Below are positions 1-5,581 of a stretch of DNA of 5,581 nucleotides, piece after piece. Location of the stretch: positions 1 through 5,581 of the forward strand of contig JAADHL010000144.1 in NCBI GenBank assembly GCA_013151875.1, read 5' to 3'. Position 1 is the stretch's first letter. Each line of letters starts with the position of its first letter. Under the pieces are notes generated by a model that did no database searches, was not told the origin of the DNA, and saw nothing but the letters and a program-made list of their open reading frames with translations. A program made the translations under genes and the position numbers. The stretch comes from Deltaproteobacteria bacterium. Its GTDB lineage: Bacteria > Myxococcota_A > UBA9042 > DTJE01.

Positions 1-293
1 TCATAGCCGCAACGGACATTCATGACATGGGGGCCGTAGGGGTCATCGAGACGTTTTCCGTGGCCACCACGATCGTGGCCGCCGATGCCGCGTGCAAGGC
101 GGCCGAGATCGACCTGATCGAGATACGCCTGGGCACGGGCCTGGGCGGCAAGGCGTTCGTCACGCTGACCGGGGAACTGGACATGGTCGAGGCCGCGGTC
201 GCCGGCGGGATTTCGGCCATCAATTCCGGATTCCTGCTGCGATCAGAAGTGATCCCCTCACCCCACAGGGACCTTTCCAAGGCGCTGCTTTAA
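1..293 (+). CDS. Bacterial microcompartment shell protein, C-terminal BMC domain (partial, probably BMC-T)
   Basis: This is a structural protein of the shell of a bacterial microcompartment, a protein-walled organelle that encloses a metabolic pathway. The frame is open from the left edge (first complete codon at 3) to the TAA at 291-293, so the N-terminus is missing. The visible part opens with a short linker (IAATDIHDM) followed by a full BMC fold: GAVGVIETFSVATTIVAADAA, then KAAEIDLIEIRLGTGLGGKAF, then the TLTGE strand and VEAAVAGG helix, and finally a 'VIPSPH' tail. A linker before the domain and the 'EIRLGTGLGGK' signature fit the second domain of a trimeric tandem-BMC protein (PduT/EtuT-like) better than a single-domain hexamer. 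The in-frame ATG at 27 lies at the start of the domain and is unlikely to be the true start. The last 36 bp overlap the 3' end of the convergent amidotransferase gene. The cargo pathway cannot be told from this fragment. Confidence 0.9.
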   Translation, partial: IAATDIHDMGAVGVIETFSVATTIVAADAACKAAEIDLIEIRLGTGLGGKAFVTLTGELDMVEAAVAGGISAINSGFLLRSEVIPSPHRDLSKALL

Positions 294-1670
294 GCCGGCC
301 TTTACCATCGCCTTTGCCCAGTCAGGCTCGCCCAACGCGTGGATGTGGACATACGTGGCGAAGACGTTTTGGTCAACGATTCCGCATCGGCCCCGCACGC
401 AACCGTGGCCTCGAAGCACTTTCAGCGACAGGGCCAGGCTGGGGTCCGCCGGCCTGATCGTTGAATAGTGGAACTCGTGGCCCTTCAGCCTGGTTCCTTC
501 ATCGAAAAAGGGGTTCGCGCCGTCCACCACGACCTCTGCGTAGCCATGACCCTGCGGCCGGTCCCGGACCTCGATCTCGATGTCGAGGACCGCGGCCATG
601 GGGAACGAGCGGCCTTGCCAAGTGATGGACCTGGACAGGTACATCAGGCCGCCGCACTCGGCGTAGATGGGCAGGCCAACGCGCGCGGCTTCACGCACGG
701 AGGCCATCATGGAGGTGTTGGCGGCCAGACGTTCGGCGTGCGTCTCGGGGAATCCCACGCCCAGGTACAGCGCGTCGAGCCGAGGAGGCAGGCGCTGGTC
801 GGTCAGGGGTGACAGAAAGACCAGCTCGGCTCCCGCGGATTCAAGGGCCTCCAGGTTCTCAGGGAAATAGAACGAGAAGGCAGCGTCCCTGAACACGCCG
901 ATACGGGCCGATCCTGACCTGTCCCCCGATGAATCCCGTTGACCACCGGCGTCTGGCTGTGCGCGATCCATCGGGGGCGCCGAACGCGCCAGTTCGAACA
1001 GGCCCTCAATGTCGAGGTGGCCGGTGACTTCTTCGATAGCCTTGTCAAGCCGATCAAGGTCATTGCGTTCGTGCAGGGGCACCAGTCCCAGGTGCCTTTC
1101 GGGCAGGATGCCTTGTTTTTTCAACCTGGGCACGGCCCCCAGCACGGGTATGCCGGTGCGTTCGGCAACGGCCTCGCGAATCACGCGTTCCTGGCGGGCG
1201 CTTCCCACCCTGTTCAGGACCACCCCCGCAATACGGATGTCGGACTCCAGCGTGGCGAAGCCGTGCACCACCGCGGCAATCGACGCCGTGACCTTGGTCA
1301 CGGGGACTATCAGGATGACCGGAGCATCGAGGATTCGGGCCAGTGACGCGGTGCTGTGGGTCCCGGCCGCGTCCATGCCGTCGAAGAGTCCACGGTTGCC
1401 CTCGATGACGTTCATGCCCTCAGGCGCCCCATGGGCAAAAAAGGAATCACGAACAGCGTCCTCGCCCATCAGGAACGTGTCCAGGTTGCGGGCCTGGATC
1501 CCGGCGGCCCAGCCGAGCCATGCGGCGTCGATGTAGTCTGGTCCCTTTTTGAACGCTGTCGGGTGAAGGCCGGCGGAACGCGCCGCGCGGGCAATCGACA
1601 GCGCAATCAGCGTCTTGCCGGAGTCGCCCCCGGTCCCGGCGACAACCAACCTGGGAAAGGGTGCGTTCAT
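258..1670 (-). CDS. cbiA: Cobyrinate a,c-diamide synthase family amidotransferase (CbiA/CobB; possibly DsrN-type siroheme amidase)
   Basis: This family uses ATP and glutamine to convert the a and c acetate side chains of a tetrapyrrole to amides in the cytoplasm. The length (470 aa) is normal. Residues 8-25 form the nucleotide-binding P-loop (AGTGGDSGKT). D45 and D48 in KKGPDYIDAAW, and E90 and D97 in IEGNRGLFDG, fall at positions I recall as important in Salmonella CbiA. Residues 119-225 complete the synthetase domain. A polar linker (about 229-256, rich in D, R, S and G) leads to the class I glutamine amidotransferase domain. That domain has GFPETHAERLAAN (306-318), the nucleophile Cys339 in YAECGGLMYLS (codon 654-656), and the GHEFHYS motif (397-403). 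Classical CbiA usually reads KVGPD[FY]IDP followed by a histidine. The KKGPDYIDAAWL...NLDTFLM form resembles, from memory, the DsrN branch encoded with dsr genes, and dsrC lies upstream on the same strand. Cobyrinate, siroheme and Ni-sirohydrochlorin are therefore all possible substrates. The ATG at 1668-1670 has only a weak AGGTAG (1680-1685) nine bases upstream. The enzyme family is certain; the substrate is not. Confidence 0.95.
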   Translation of the reverse strand: MNAPFPRLVVAGTGGDSGKTLIALSIARAARSAGLHPTAFKKGPDYIDAAWLGWAAGIQARNLDTFLMGEDAVRDSFFAHGAPEGMNVIEGNRGLFDGMDAAGTHSTASLARILDAPVILIVPVTKVTASIAAVVHGFATLESDIRIAGVVLNRVGSARQERVIREAVAERTGIPVLGAVPRLKKQGILPERHLGLVPLHERNDLDRLDKAIEEVTGHLDIEGLFELARSAPPMDRAQPDAGGQRDSSGDRSGSARIGVFRDAAFSFYFPENLEALESAGAELVFLSPLTDQRLPPRLDALYLGVGFPETHAERLAANTSMMASVREAARVGLPIYAECGGLMYLSRSITWQGRSFPMAAVLDIEIEVRDRPQGHGYAEVVVDGANPFFDEGTRLKGHEFHYSTIRPADPSLALSLKVLRGHGCVRGRCGIVDQNVFATYVHIHALGEPDWAKAMVKAGLKQRLGKVPVG

Positions 1671-1988
1671 GGGCTGAGTCTACCTGTTTCTGCTATTTGG
1701 TGCAGGCACGCAACGACGAGTACGGACTCGCGTTGCTTGCCGTTGAACTTTGCCCGTGGCGCTACCGCGCTTGCGTGAAATTCGGACGGGCTTCCCCTGC
1801 CGTTTACGCTGGCAGTCCTCATAATGAACGTATGAACAAAGACGGGCCGGATCGGAGGGTTGACGCAGTCGGGGCCAAAAGGATCAGCGTGCGGGTTTGC
1901 CTGGATTGCGCCCGAGCAGCACAGCGCCGGCATCGCTAACGTGAGCAGCGCAGGGTGCAAGACGGTTGAAGCAAGCCGGCGATTCGGC
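1671..1988. other. Intergenic gap between dsrC and the CbiA-family gene
   Basis: These 318 bases have no convincing gene. The open frames crossing them lack a ribosome binding site and translate to low-complexity, Pro/Ala/Arg-rich sequence with no family resemblance. I looked for a cobalamin riboswitch (B12-box-like sequence upstream of the amidotransferase) and did not see one. I also saw no stem followed by a T-run that would end dsrC transcription. The only symmetry I can name is CTGCC at 1797-1801 facing GGCAG at 1811-1815 with a nine-base loop, which is weak. No good sigma-70 promoter is visible on the minus strand, so it is open whether the amidotransferase is read through from dsrC or has its own start. 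Confidence 0.6.
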
Positions 1989-2306
1989 CTAGACGCAGCC
2001 GGTCGGCTTCGGAAGTCCGGCGACCTTGCAAGCGCCCTTCGCTGGTCCGCTGGGGAACATCTCGTAGACGTACTTCAGGCTGAAGCCGTTTTCCTTGCAC
2101 AGCTTGCGGATCATCGGGGCGATGCCGAATTTCAGGTAATAGTCCCGGAGGTAGTGGACCAGTTTCCAGTGGTCCTCGCCCATCTCTTCCACGCCCTCGG
2201 TCTTTGCGAGGTCCAGCGCCACATCCTCGTTCCATTCGTTGGGATCCTGGATGAATCCATCTTCATCGATCTCAACGTCCTTTCCGCCCAGGGTGACCGT
2301 TGCCAT
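1989..2306 (-). CDS. dsrC: Dissimilatory sulfite reductase-associated sulfur carrier DsrC
   Basis: DsrC is a small cytoplasmic protein that carries sulfur as a trisulfide between its two C-terminal-arm cysteines. It takes sulfite-derived sulfur from DsrAB and passes electrons and sulfur to the membrane DsrMKJOP complex; in sulfur oxidisers the flow is reversed. The 105 residues span the whole family. There is an N-terminal strand pair with DEDGFIQDPNEWNEDVA (14-30), a helical core with HWKLVHYLRDYY (46-57) and IAPMIRKLCKENG (62-74), then YEMFPSGPAKGAC. The arm ends KVAGLPKPTGCV, so Cys93 (codon 2028-2030) and the penultimate Cys104 (codon 1995-1997) are both present, separated by ten residues. 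This marks a functional DsrC rather than a TusE-type tRNA thiolation protein, which lacks the upstream cysteine. The start at 2304-2306 is chosen because GGAGG lies seven bases upstream; an ATG at 2337-2339 would add 11 residues not found in the family. Whether it works in sulfite reduction or sulfur oxidation cannot be told here, since no dsrAB is in the window. Confidence 0.97.
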   Translation of the reverse strand: MATVTLGGKDVEIDEDGFIQDPNEWNEDVALDLAKTEGVEEMGEDHWKLVHYLRDYYLKFGIAPMIRKLCKENGFSLKYVYEMFPSGPAKGACKVAGLPKPTGCV

Positions 2307-2313
2307 TGGGGAA

Positions 2314-2318
2314 CCTCC
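2314..2318 (-). promoter_or_regulatory. Strong Shine-Dalgarno of dsrC
   Basis: The minus strand reads AGGGAGGT ending seven bases before the ATG at 2306. It is the best ribosome binding site in the window. It decides the DsrC start in favour of MATVTL over the upstream in-frame ATG at 2339, and suggests high expression, as is usual for DsrC. Confidence 0.85.
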
Positions 2319-2346
2319 CTGCATATCAACAATTGACAAACTTGAT

Positions 2347-2371
2347 CGTCCGGCCGAACCGGCATCGGACG
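2347..2371 (-). promoter_or_regulatory. Stem-loop in the dsrC 5' leader
   Basis: On the minus strand CGTCCG pairs with CGGACG, and inside it GCC pairs with GGC across a five-base GGTTC loop, with a two-base AT bulge on one side. That gives nine G+C-rich base pairs 41 bases upstream of the dsrC start, between the presumed transcription start and the Shine-Dalgarno. There is no following T-run, so it does not look like an intrinsic terminator of the lipoprotein gene. A role in mRNA stability or as a protein-binding site is inference. Confidence 0.5.
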
Positions 2372-2373
2372 TC

Positions 2374-2396
2374 GCCTACCAAGGAAGGATGTAGGC
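2374..2396. repeat. Inverted repeat overlapping the presumed dsrC -10 region
   Basis: GCCTAC (2374-2379) and GTAGGC (2391-2396) form a perfect six-base inverted repeat with an 11-base spacer. It lies directly beside the 2347-2371 stem-loop and covers the presumed -10 box. It could be a repressor or activator site, or the upper half of a two-hairpin structure. A six-base match can also arise by chance. Confidence 0.4.
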
Positions 2397-2417
2397 CAAC
2401 GGCTACAGCCCTGTCAA
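2388..2417 (-). promoter_or_regulatory. Candidate sigma-70-type promoter of dsrC
   Basis: The minus strand has a perfect TTGACA at 2417-2412, then 18 bases, then TACATC at 2393-2388. The -10 matches the consensus at only three of six positions. The -35 lies about 30 bases beyond the stop codon of the lipoprotein gene, which fits dsrC having its own transcript starting near 2381 with a leader of about 75 bases. The -35 is convincing and the -10 is weak, so an activator may be needed or the match may be fortuitous. Confidence 0.4.
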
Positions 2418-2445
2418 CACGGTTACGACCAAACATTGTCAGAAG

Positions 2446-3483
2446 TCAAGGAACGGTCGGTACTGTCAGAGGAACATCCATTGTTGCGTCCTTCATGACG
2501 CCTTTCATTGTAATCCAGTCAGTGCCGCCGCGTCCATCGATGAGCACGAACCAGAAACGCACGCCGTCCGCGGGAACCTCATCCGCCGCGGGCGCCGTCC
2601 AGGTGCTCCACAGATCCACCGGCTTCTGCTCGGCTTCGGGATCGGCGTTGAAGATGTTGGGCGGCTTGTCCGTGGTCGTGTCCGGCGAAAAGTCCCCCGC
2701 GTCGGCGTAGAACGCGAATGTCATGTATTCATCCACGGTTGCGACGCCCCCGGGCGGATCGTATGTCGGCAGCAGGAAGGTTTCCTTCGAATCCCAGGTC
2801 TTCAGCACTTCCACGCGGATGGATTCCCCCGGCGAAAACGGGATTTCGGTCACTGTGCCCCCGACCTGACCGTTCAGGCGGACTCCCGCGATGGTTGGGT
2901 TCGTGTTCGCGGTCCGTCCCTTAGGGTTTTCCGGTGAAAAAATCACCGATTGCAGGCCGCGCAGTTCGTGGTCGCCCCCGGACACCACTATTTCGACCCA
3001 GACCGCAACGCCCGAATAAAGCGATTTGCCCAGTTCCGCGATTTCGGGCGGAACACCCTGGTCAATCGCCTGCGCTATGCCCGCCTCGATGGCCATCCAC
3101 GAGGGATCCGCGTTCCTGGTGGCGAGAATAAGGTCGGCCGGGACGGTCACCTGGAAGGTGTTCGAGCCGTCGACGCACGGTTGCTTTGCCAGCACCACGG
3201 TCGAATCGTTGTCGTCGCATCGGTAGTCGTTAGACAGGACGCAGGCCCGCAACAGACATTCAAGGCCGCCCTTGCCTTCGTTCAGCGGGTCCGCCAGCAG
3301 CACTGAAATACGCACGTCCCTGTCCAGGTCGGCGTAGTCCGCGCCCAGGAATTCGGGCGGGTCCGCCTTTAGACCGAGGATGCGCAGGTCCTGAACCATG
3401 GAGGGGTCGTCGAAACTCATGTCGCACCCTGCCACCGCCGTGGTCGCGACAGCCAGCAGGACCGTTTTCACAACGCCGTTCAT
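2446..3483 (-). CDS. Lipoprotein paired with a TonB-dependent receptor, unknown substrate
   Basis: This 345-residue protein has a lipoprotein signal peptide: a short basic start (MNGVVK), a hydrophobic stretch (7-17) and a VAGC lipobox with the lipidated Cys20. The mature protein opens FDDPSMVQDLRILGLKADPPE (24-44). I recall 'DLRxLxxxAxPPE' as a common opening of uncharacterised lipoproteins in Myxococcota-like genomes, but I cannot name a domain. Four more cysteines (76, 81, 89, 103) cluster in one segment and could form two disulfides in the periplasm or at the surface. Residues 195-230 (NPTIAG, then FSPGESIRVEV) and 305-325 (GVRFWFVLIDGRGGTDW) look like beta-sandwich strands. Asp21 at +2 would signal inner-membrane retention under the E. 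coli Lol rule, which may not hold here. The ATG overlaps the receptor stop as TGATG and has AAGGGA (3492-3497) eight bases upstream, so translation is probably coupled. A surface-binding role beside the receptor is inferred from this arrangement. Confidence 0.85.
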   Translation of the reverse strand: MNGVVKTVLLAVATTAVAGCDMSFDDPSMVQDLRILGLKADPPEFLGADYADLDRDVRISVLLADPLNEGKGGLECLLRACVLSNDYRCDDNDSTVVLAKQPCVDGSNTFQVTVPADLILATRNADPSWMAIEAGIAQAIDQGVPPEIAELGKSLYSGVAVWVEIVVSGGDHELRGLQSVIFSPENPKGRTANTNPTIAGVRLNGQVGGTVTEIPFSPGESIRVEVLKTWDSKETFLLPTYDPPGGVATVDEYMTFAFYADAGDFSPDTTTDKPPNIFNADPEAEQKPVDLWSTWTAPAADEVPADGVRFWFVLIDGRGGTDWITMKGVMKDATMDVPLTVPTVP

Positions 3484-5581
3484 CAGAAACGTCCCTTGAG
3501 ACCCAGGGTGGGAAGTATGGTCAGCCCTGGAATCTCGTACGCGTTACGGTATCGATAGTCGTAGATCGTGAACTCCACGTTCTTCGCGTAGTAGATGTTC
3601 TGGATGTCCAGATACATGGAAAAAGTTCCATATTTCAGCTTCCATGTCTTTTCGATCCTCAGGTCCAACTGATGGAACAGCGGATTTCTGTCCGAATTCA
3701 GCCTGCCCCTCAGTGGATTGTAGCTTCCCGAAAAGCCCACGAAGGTTCCCTGTTCCACGGGCGTTCGCGGATTGCCGGATACCAGGCGGAACCGGGTGCC
3801 TATTTCCCAACCTCGGCCGACGTTGAAGCTGGCCACCAGGGTCAGGATATGGGTCTGGTCAAAGCTCGAAAGGGACAACGGCCACCCCTCGTAGGGGATG
3901 GTCTCGGACCTCGACAGGGTGTATGCGATCCATCCATAGAAAAAATCGGTCACGTCATGACGGAAAAGGAACTCCATTCCGTACGATCTGCCCCAGCCGG
4001 CGTTCGAGTAGATGTCGTTGCTGAACACGCCGTTCGATACCGAGCCTTTGTCGGTGGAGATCGCCCGGTCATGCCAGCGGACGTAGAAGCCCTGGATGTC
4101 CAGCAACCAGACCTCCAGAAATCTCCATTCGACGCCCAGTGAATACTGTTCGGACCATTCGAGTTTCAGGTCCGGATTACCGTATTCCGGGTCCAGCATG
4201 TACTCTGCCGGAAGCTGGTGAAACAGGCCGGCGCCCCCCTTCAATGTCACTCCGCCGCCGACGTCCACCCGGATTGTCAACCTGGGATCGCCCGAATAGC
4301 GCCTTCGGCCCATGTAGAAATATGAGTCGAAACGCACGCCGGGGATCAGCTTGAGCCTGTCAACCGGGGTCCACAACGCCTCCAGATACAGGCCCAGCCC
4401 AAAGCCCTGAACGACCTGATTTATCTCCTGCTTTTCGCCGGACTGGTCGAAGGTCGTCGGCGGTCCGCCAAGCCGCGTGCCGATCGACTGCCCCGGGATC
4501 GTGTAGTTCTGGATCGCGGGGAAAAACGCCTTGTAGGTGGATCTCTGCCACACAAAGTCGAGGCCCGGGCGCAACGTGAGCCTGGGGTGAACCCGCCAGT
4601 CGAGGTCTTCCTTGATGCCGGCGCTCCAGGTGCGAAAGTTCATCGATCCCAGACCGAAATCGAAGCTCATGATGTCGTAACCCACGTACGGGACCATGGT
4701 GGACGTGAGATTCGGCGTGATGTGCAGCAGGTGCTTTGCCATGACCCTGTGAAAGCTGGTCTGGGTGGAAAGATCGATGGCGTCAGGGGCATCTTTTTCG
4801 CCTGACGCGAGGTCGAACTGGTCGTCCGAACCGAAAAACATCACATGCAGGTGATCGTCGTTGTCCAGGTCCACGTCCAGACGGGCCTGGTAGTCGTAAT
4901 ATACGGGAACCACGGTTGTTCCGGTCGCGCCCGCCGCCTTCTGGATCAATGGGATGATCAGGTCGTAATAGGAACGGCGCAGACCCAGCTTCAGGGACAC
5001 CTTGTCCGTCAGGGGGACCTCCACGAATCCACTGGCGAAGAACAGGTTCACGTCGATCATTCCGTTCCAGATTTCGGGGGTTCCTGATGATGTTTCGACG
5101 TCGATTATGCCGCCCCCGGTCCTGCCGAACTTCACGCCGAAGTTTCCGGGATAAAAGTCGATGCGCTCCAAAAACTCCGGGTTGAGCACCGACGGGCCGC
5201 CCATGAAGTGATAGAGCAGGGGAATCCGCACCCCGTCGAGGTACACGTTCGAATCCTGGGGATAGGACCCGCGGACCAGCAGCAGGCCGAGGGTGTACGG
5301 TGATCGGGCCACGCCCGGCAGGTTCTGGACCACCCGCGCCGGATCGCCGAATGACCCGGGCACAGTGGTCATTTCACGCTGCGAAACGGTATAGCGCGCA
5401 ACCACTTCCTGTTCGCGCCTGCCCCTGACCACGGTCATGTATGGCGACTTGGCCAGCAACTCCACGCGAAAGACCACGTCAGCCACCATGCCTTTCTTGA
5501 TTTCGACCTCGGTTTCCAGCGGATGGTAGTCGGGCGCCAGGACCTTGACTTTTACAGTGCCGGGGGGCACGCCGGCCATTG
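3483..5581 (-). CDS. TonB-dependent outer-membrane receptor with carboxypeptidase-regulatory-like N-terminal domain (partial)
   Basis: This is an outer-membrane beta-barrel that imports a bound substrate using energy passed by TonB. The frame stays open to the right edge, so the signal peptide and start are missing; the ATG at 5577-5579 falls inside a domain and is not a credible start. Numbering from that Met, residues 2-43 (GVPPGTVKVKVLAPDYHPLE, ending in a VFRVEL strand) are the end of a carboxypeptidase-regulatory-like beta-sandwich. YMTVVRGRR (47-55) resembles a TonB box. The plug follows at about 57-165, with VPGSFGDPARVVQNLPGVA, LLVRGSYPQDSNVYLDGVRIP, FYPGNFGVKFGRTGGGIIDV. The rest is alternating aromatic barrel strands ending GLKGRF, with the C-terminal Phe expected for BAM recognition. 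The 'GDPxRVxQNLPG' plug style is common in Myxococcota-like genomes. The gene overlaps the downstream lipoprotein start by one base. No residue I can see identifies the substrate, and a siderophore, cobalamin or glycan are all possible. Confidence 0.93.
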   Translation of the reverse strand, partial: MAGVPPGTVKVKVLAPDYHPLETEVEIKKGMVADVVFRVELLAKSPYMTVVRGRREQEVVARYTVSQREMTTVPGSFGDPARVVQNLPGVARSPYTLGLLLVRGSYPQDSNVYLDGVRIPLLYHFMGGPSVLNPEFLERIDFYPGNFGVKFGRTGGGIIDVETSSGTPEIWNGMIDVNLFFASGFVEVPLTDKVSLKLGLRRSYYDLIIPLIQKAAGATGTTVVPVYYDYQARLDVDLDNDDHLHVMFFGSDDQFDLASGEKDAPDAIDLSTQTSFHRVMAKHLLHITPNLTSTMVPYVGYDIMSFDFGLGSMNFRTWSAGIKEDLDWRVHPRLTLRPGLDFVWQRSTYKAFFPAIQNYTIPGQSIGTRLGGPPTTFDQSGEKQEINQVVQGFGLGLYLEALWTPVDRLKLIPGVRFDSYFYMGRRRYSGDPRLTIRVDVGGGVTLKGGAGLFHQLPAEYMLDPEYGNPDLKLEWSEQYSLGVEWRFLEVWLLDIQGFYVRWHDRAISTDKGSVSNGVFSNDIYSNAGWGRSYGMEFLFRHDVTDFFYGWIAYTLSRSETIPYEGWPLSLSSFDQTHILTLVASFNVGRGWEIGTRFRLVSGNPRTPVEQGTFVGFSGSYNPLRGRLNSDRNPLFHQLDLRIEKTWKLKYGTFSMYLDIQNIYYAKNVEFTIYDYRYRNAYEIPGLTILPTLGLKGRF

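Noticed and set aside
279..303. Possible bidirectional terminator after the BMC stop (AAGGC facing GCCTT, with an inner GCT/AGC)
   Set aside because: The stem is short and bulged, lies within the amidotransferase coding sequence, and is followed by only three T residues.
1009..1536. A 175-codon open frame on the plus strand inside the amidotransferase gene
   Set aside because: It is antisense to conserved CbiA residues, has no ribosome binding site and translates to Ser/Arg/Ala-rich sequence with no family resemblance, as expected for an antisense frame in GC-rich DNA.
1832..1939. A short plus-strand frame starting MNKDGPDRR and encoding about 35 residues
   Set aside because: There is no Shine-Dalgarno before the ATG, no recognisable motif beyond a CxxC-like pair, and nothing to show it is expressed.
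1667..1960. A 97-codon minus-strand open frame filling most of the gap between dsrC and the amidotransferase
   Set aside because: It overlaps the amidotransferase start in another frame, lacks a Shine-Dalgarno, and has a composition like random GC-rich translation.
1671..1988. Cobalamin riboswitch upstream of the CbiA-family gene
   Set aside because: I looked for a B12-box-like sequence and paired helices on the minus strand and found none that fit.
2307..2339. Upstream start for DsrC adding MSIVDMQGGSP
   Set aside because: The strong GGAGG lies inside this extension and is correctly spaced for the ATG at 2306, and the family starts at the MATV-like position.

Overview
The window is GC-rich bacterial DNA. 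It holds the ends of two genes cut by the window edges and three complete genes between them. The content suggests a deltaproteobacterium-type organism in the broad sense (Desulfobacterota or Myxococcota-like) with sulfur metabolism. The reasons are a true DsrC with both C-terminal-arm cysteines, a TonB-dependent receptor with the plug style common in Myxococcota-like genomes, and a lipoprotein beginning with an 'R-x-L-x-x-x-A-x-PPE' motif that I associate with the same lineages. The taxonomic call is inference from remembered family features, not from a search.

Layout from left to right. Positions 1-293 (+) carry the C-terminal BMC domain of a bacterial microcompartment shell protein, probably the trimeric tandem-domain type, with its N-terminus off the left edge. 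It runs convergently into a 470-residue CbiA/CobB-family amidotransferase (258-1670, -), and the two reading frames overlap by 36 bp. Positions 1671-1988 are a gap of about 318 bp with no convincing gene. Next comes dsrC (1989-2306, -). Its leader (2307-2445) has a strong Shine-Dalgarno, a perfect TTGACA -35 box with a weak -10, and two adjacent inverted repeats. To the right, a lipoprotein gene (2446-3483, -) is joined by a TGATG stop/start overlap to a TonB-dependent outer-membrane receptor (3483 to beyond 5581, -) whose N-terminus is off the right edge.

How the genes may work together. The receptor and lipoprotein look like one transcription unit for an outer-membrane uptake or surface-binding system of unknown substrate. 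dsrC appears to have its own promoter behind that unit. The CbiA-family gene lies downstream of dsrC on the same strand. Its sequence (KKGPDYIDAAWL rather than the usual KVGPDF/YIDP) and its position raise the possibility that it is a DsrN-type siroheme a,c-diamide synthase serving dissimilatory sulfite reductase, rather than a cobalamin-pathway enzyme. The microcompartment gene is on the opposite strand and probably belongs to another locus extending to the left.

I found no mobile elements, CRISPR arrays, tRNA or rRNA genes. I do not see a clearly new system. The most interesting points are the dsrC/DsrN-like pairing, the structured dsrC leader, and the coupled receptor-lipoprotein pair.
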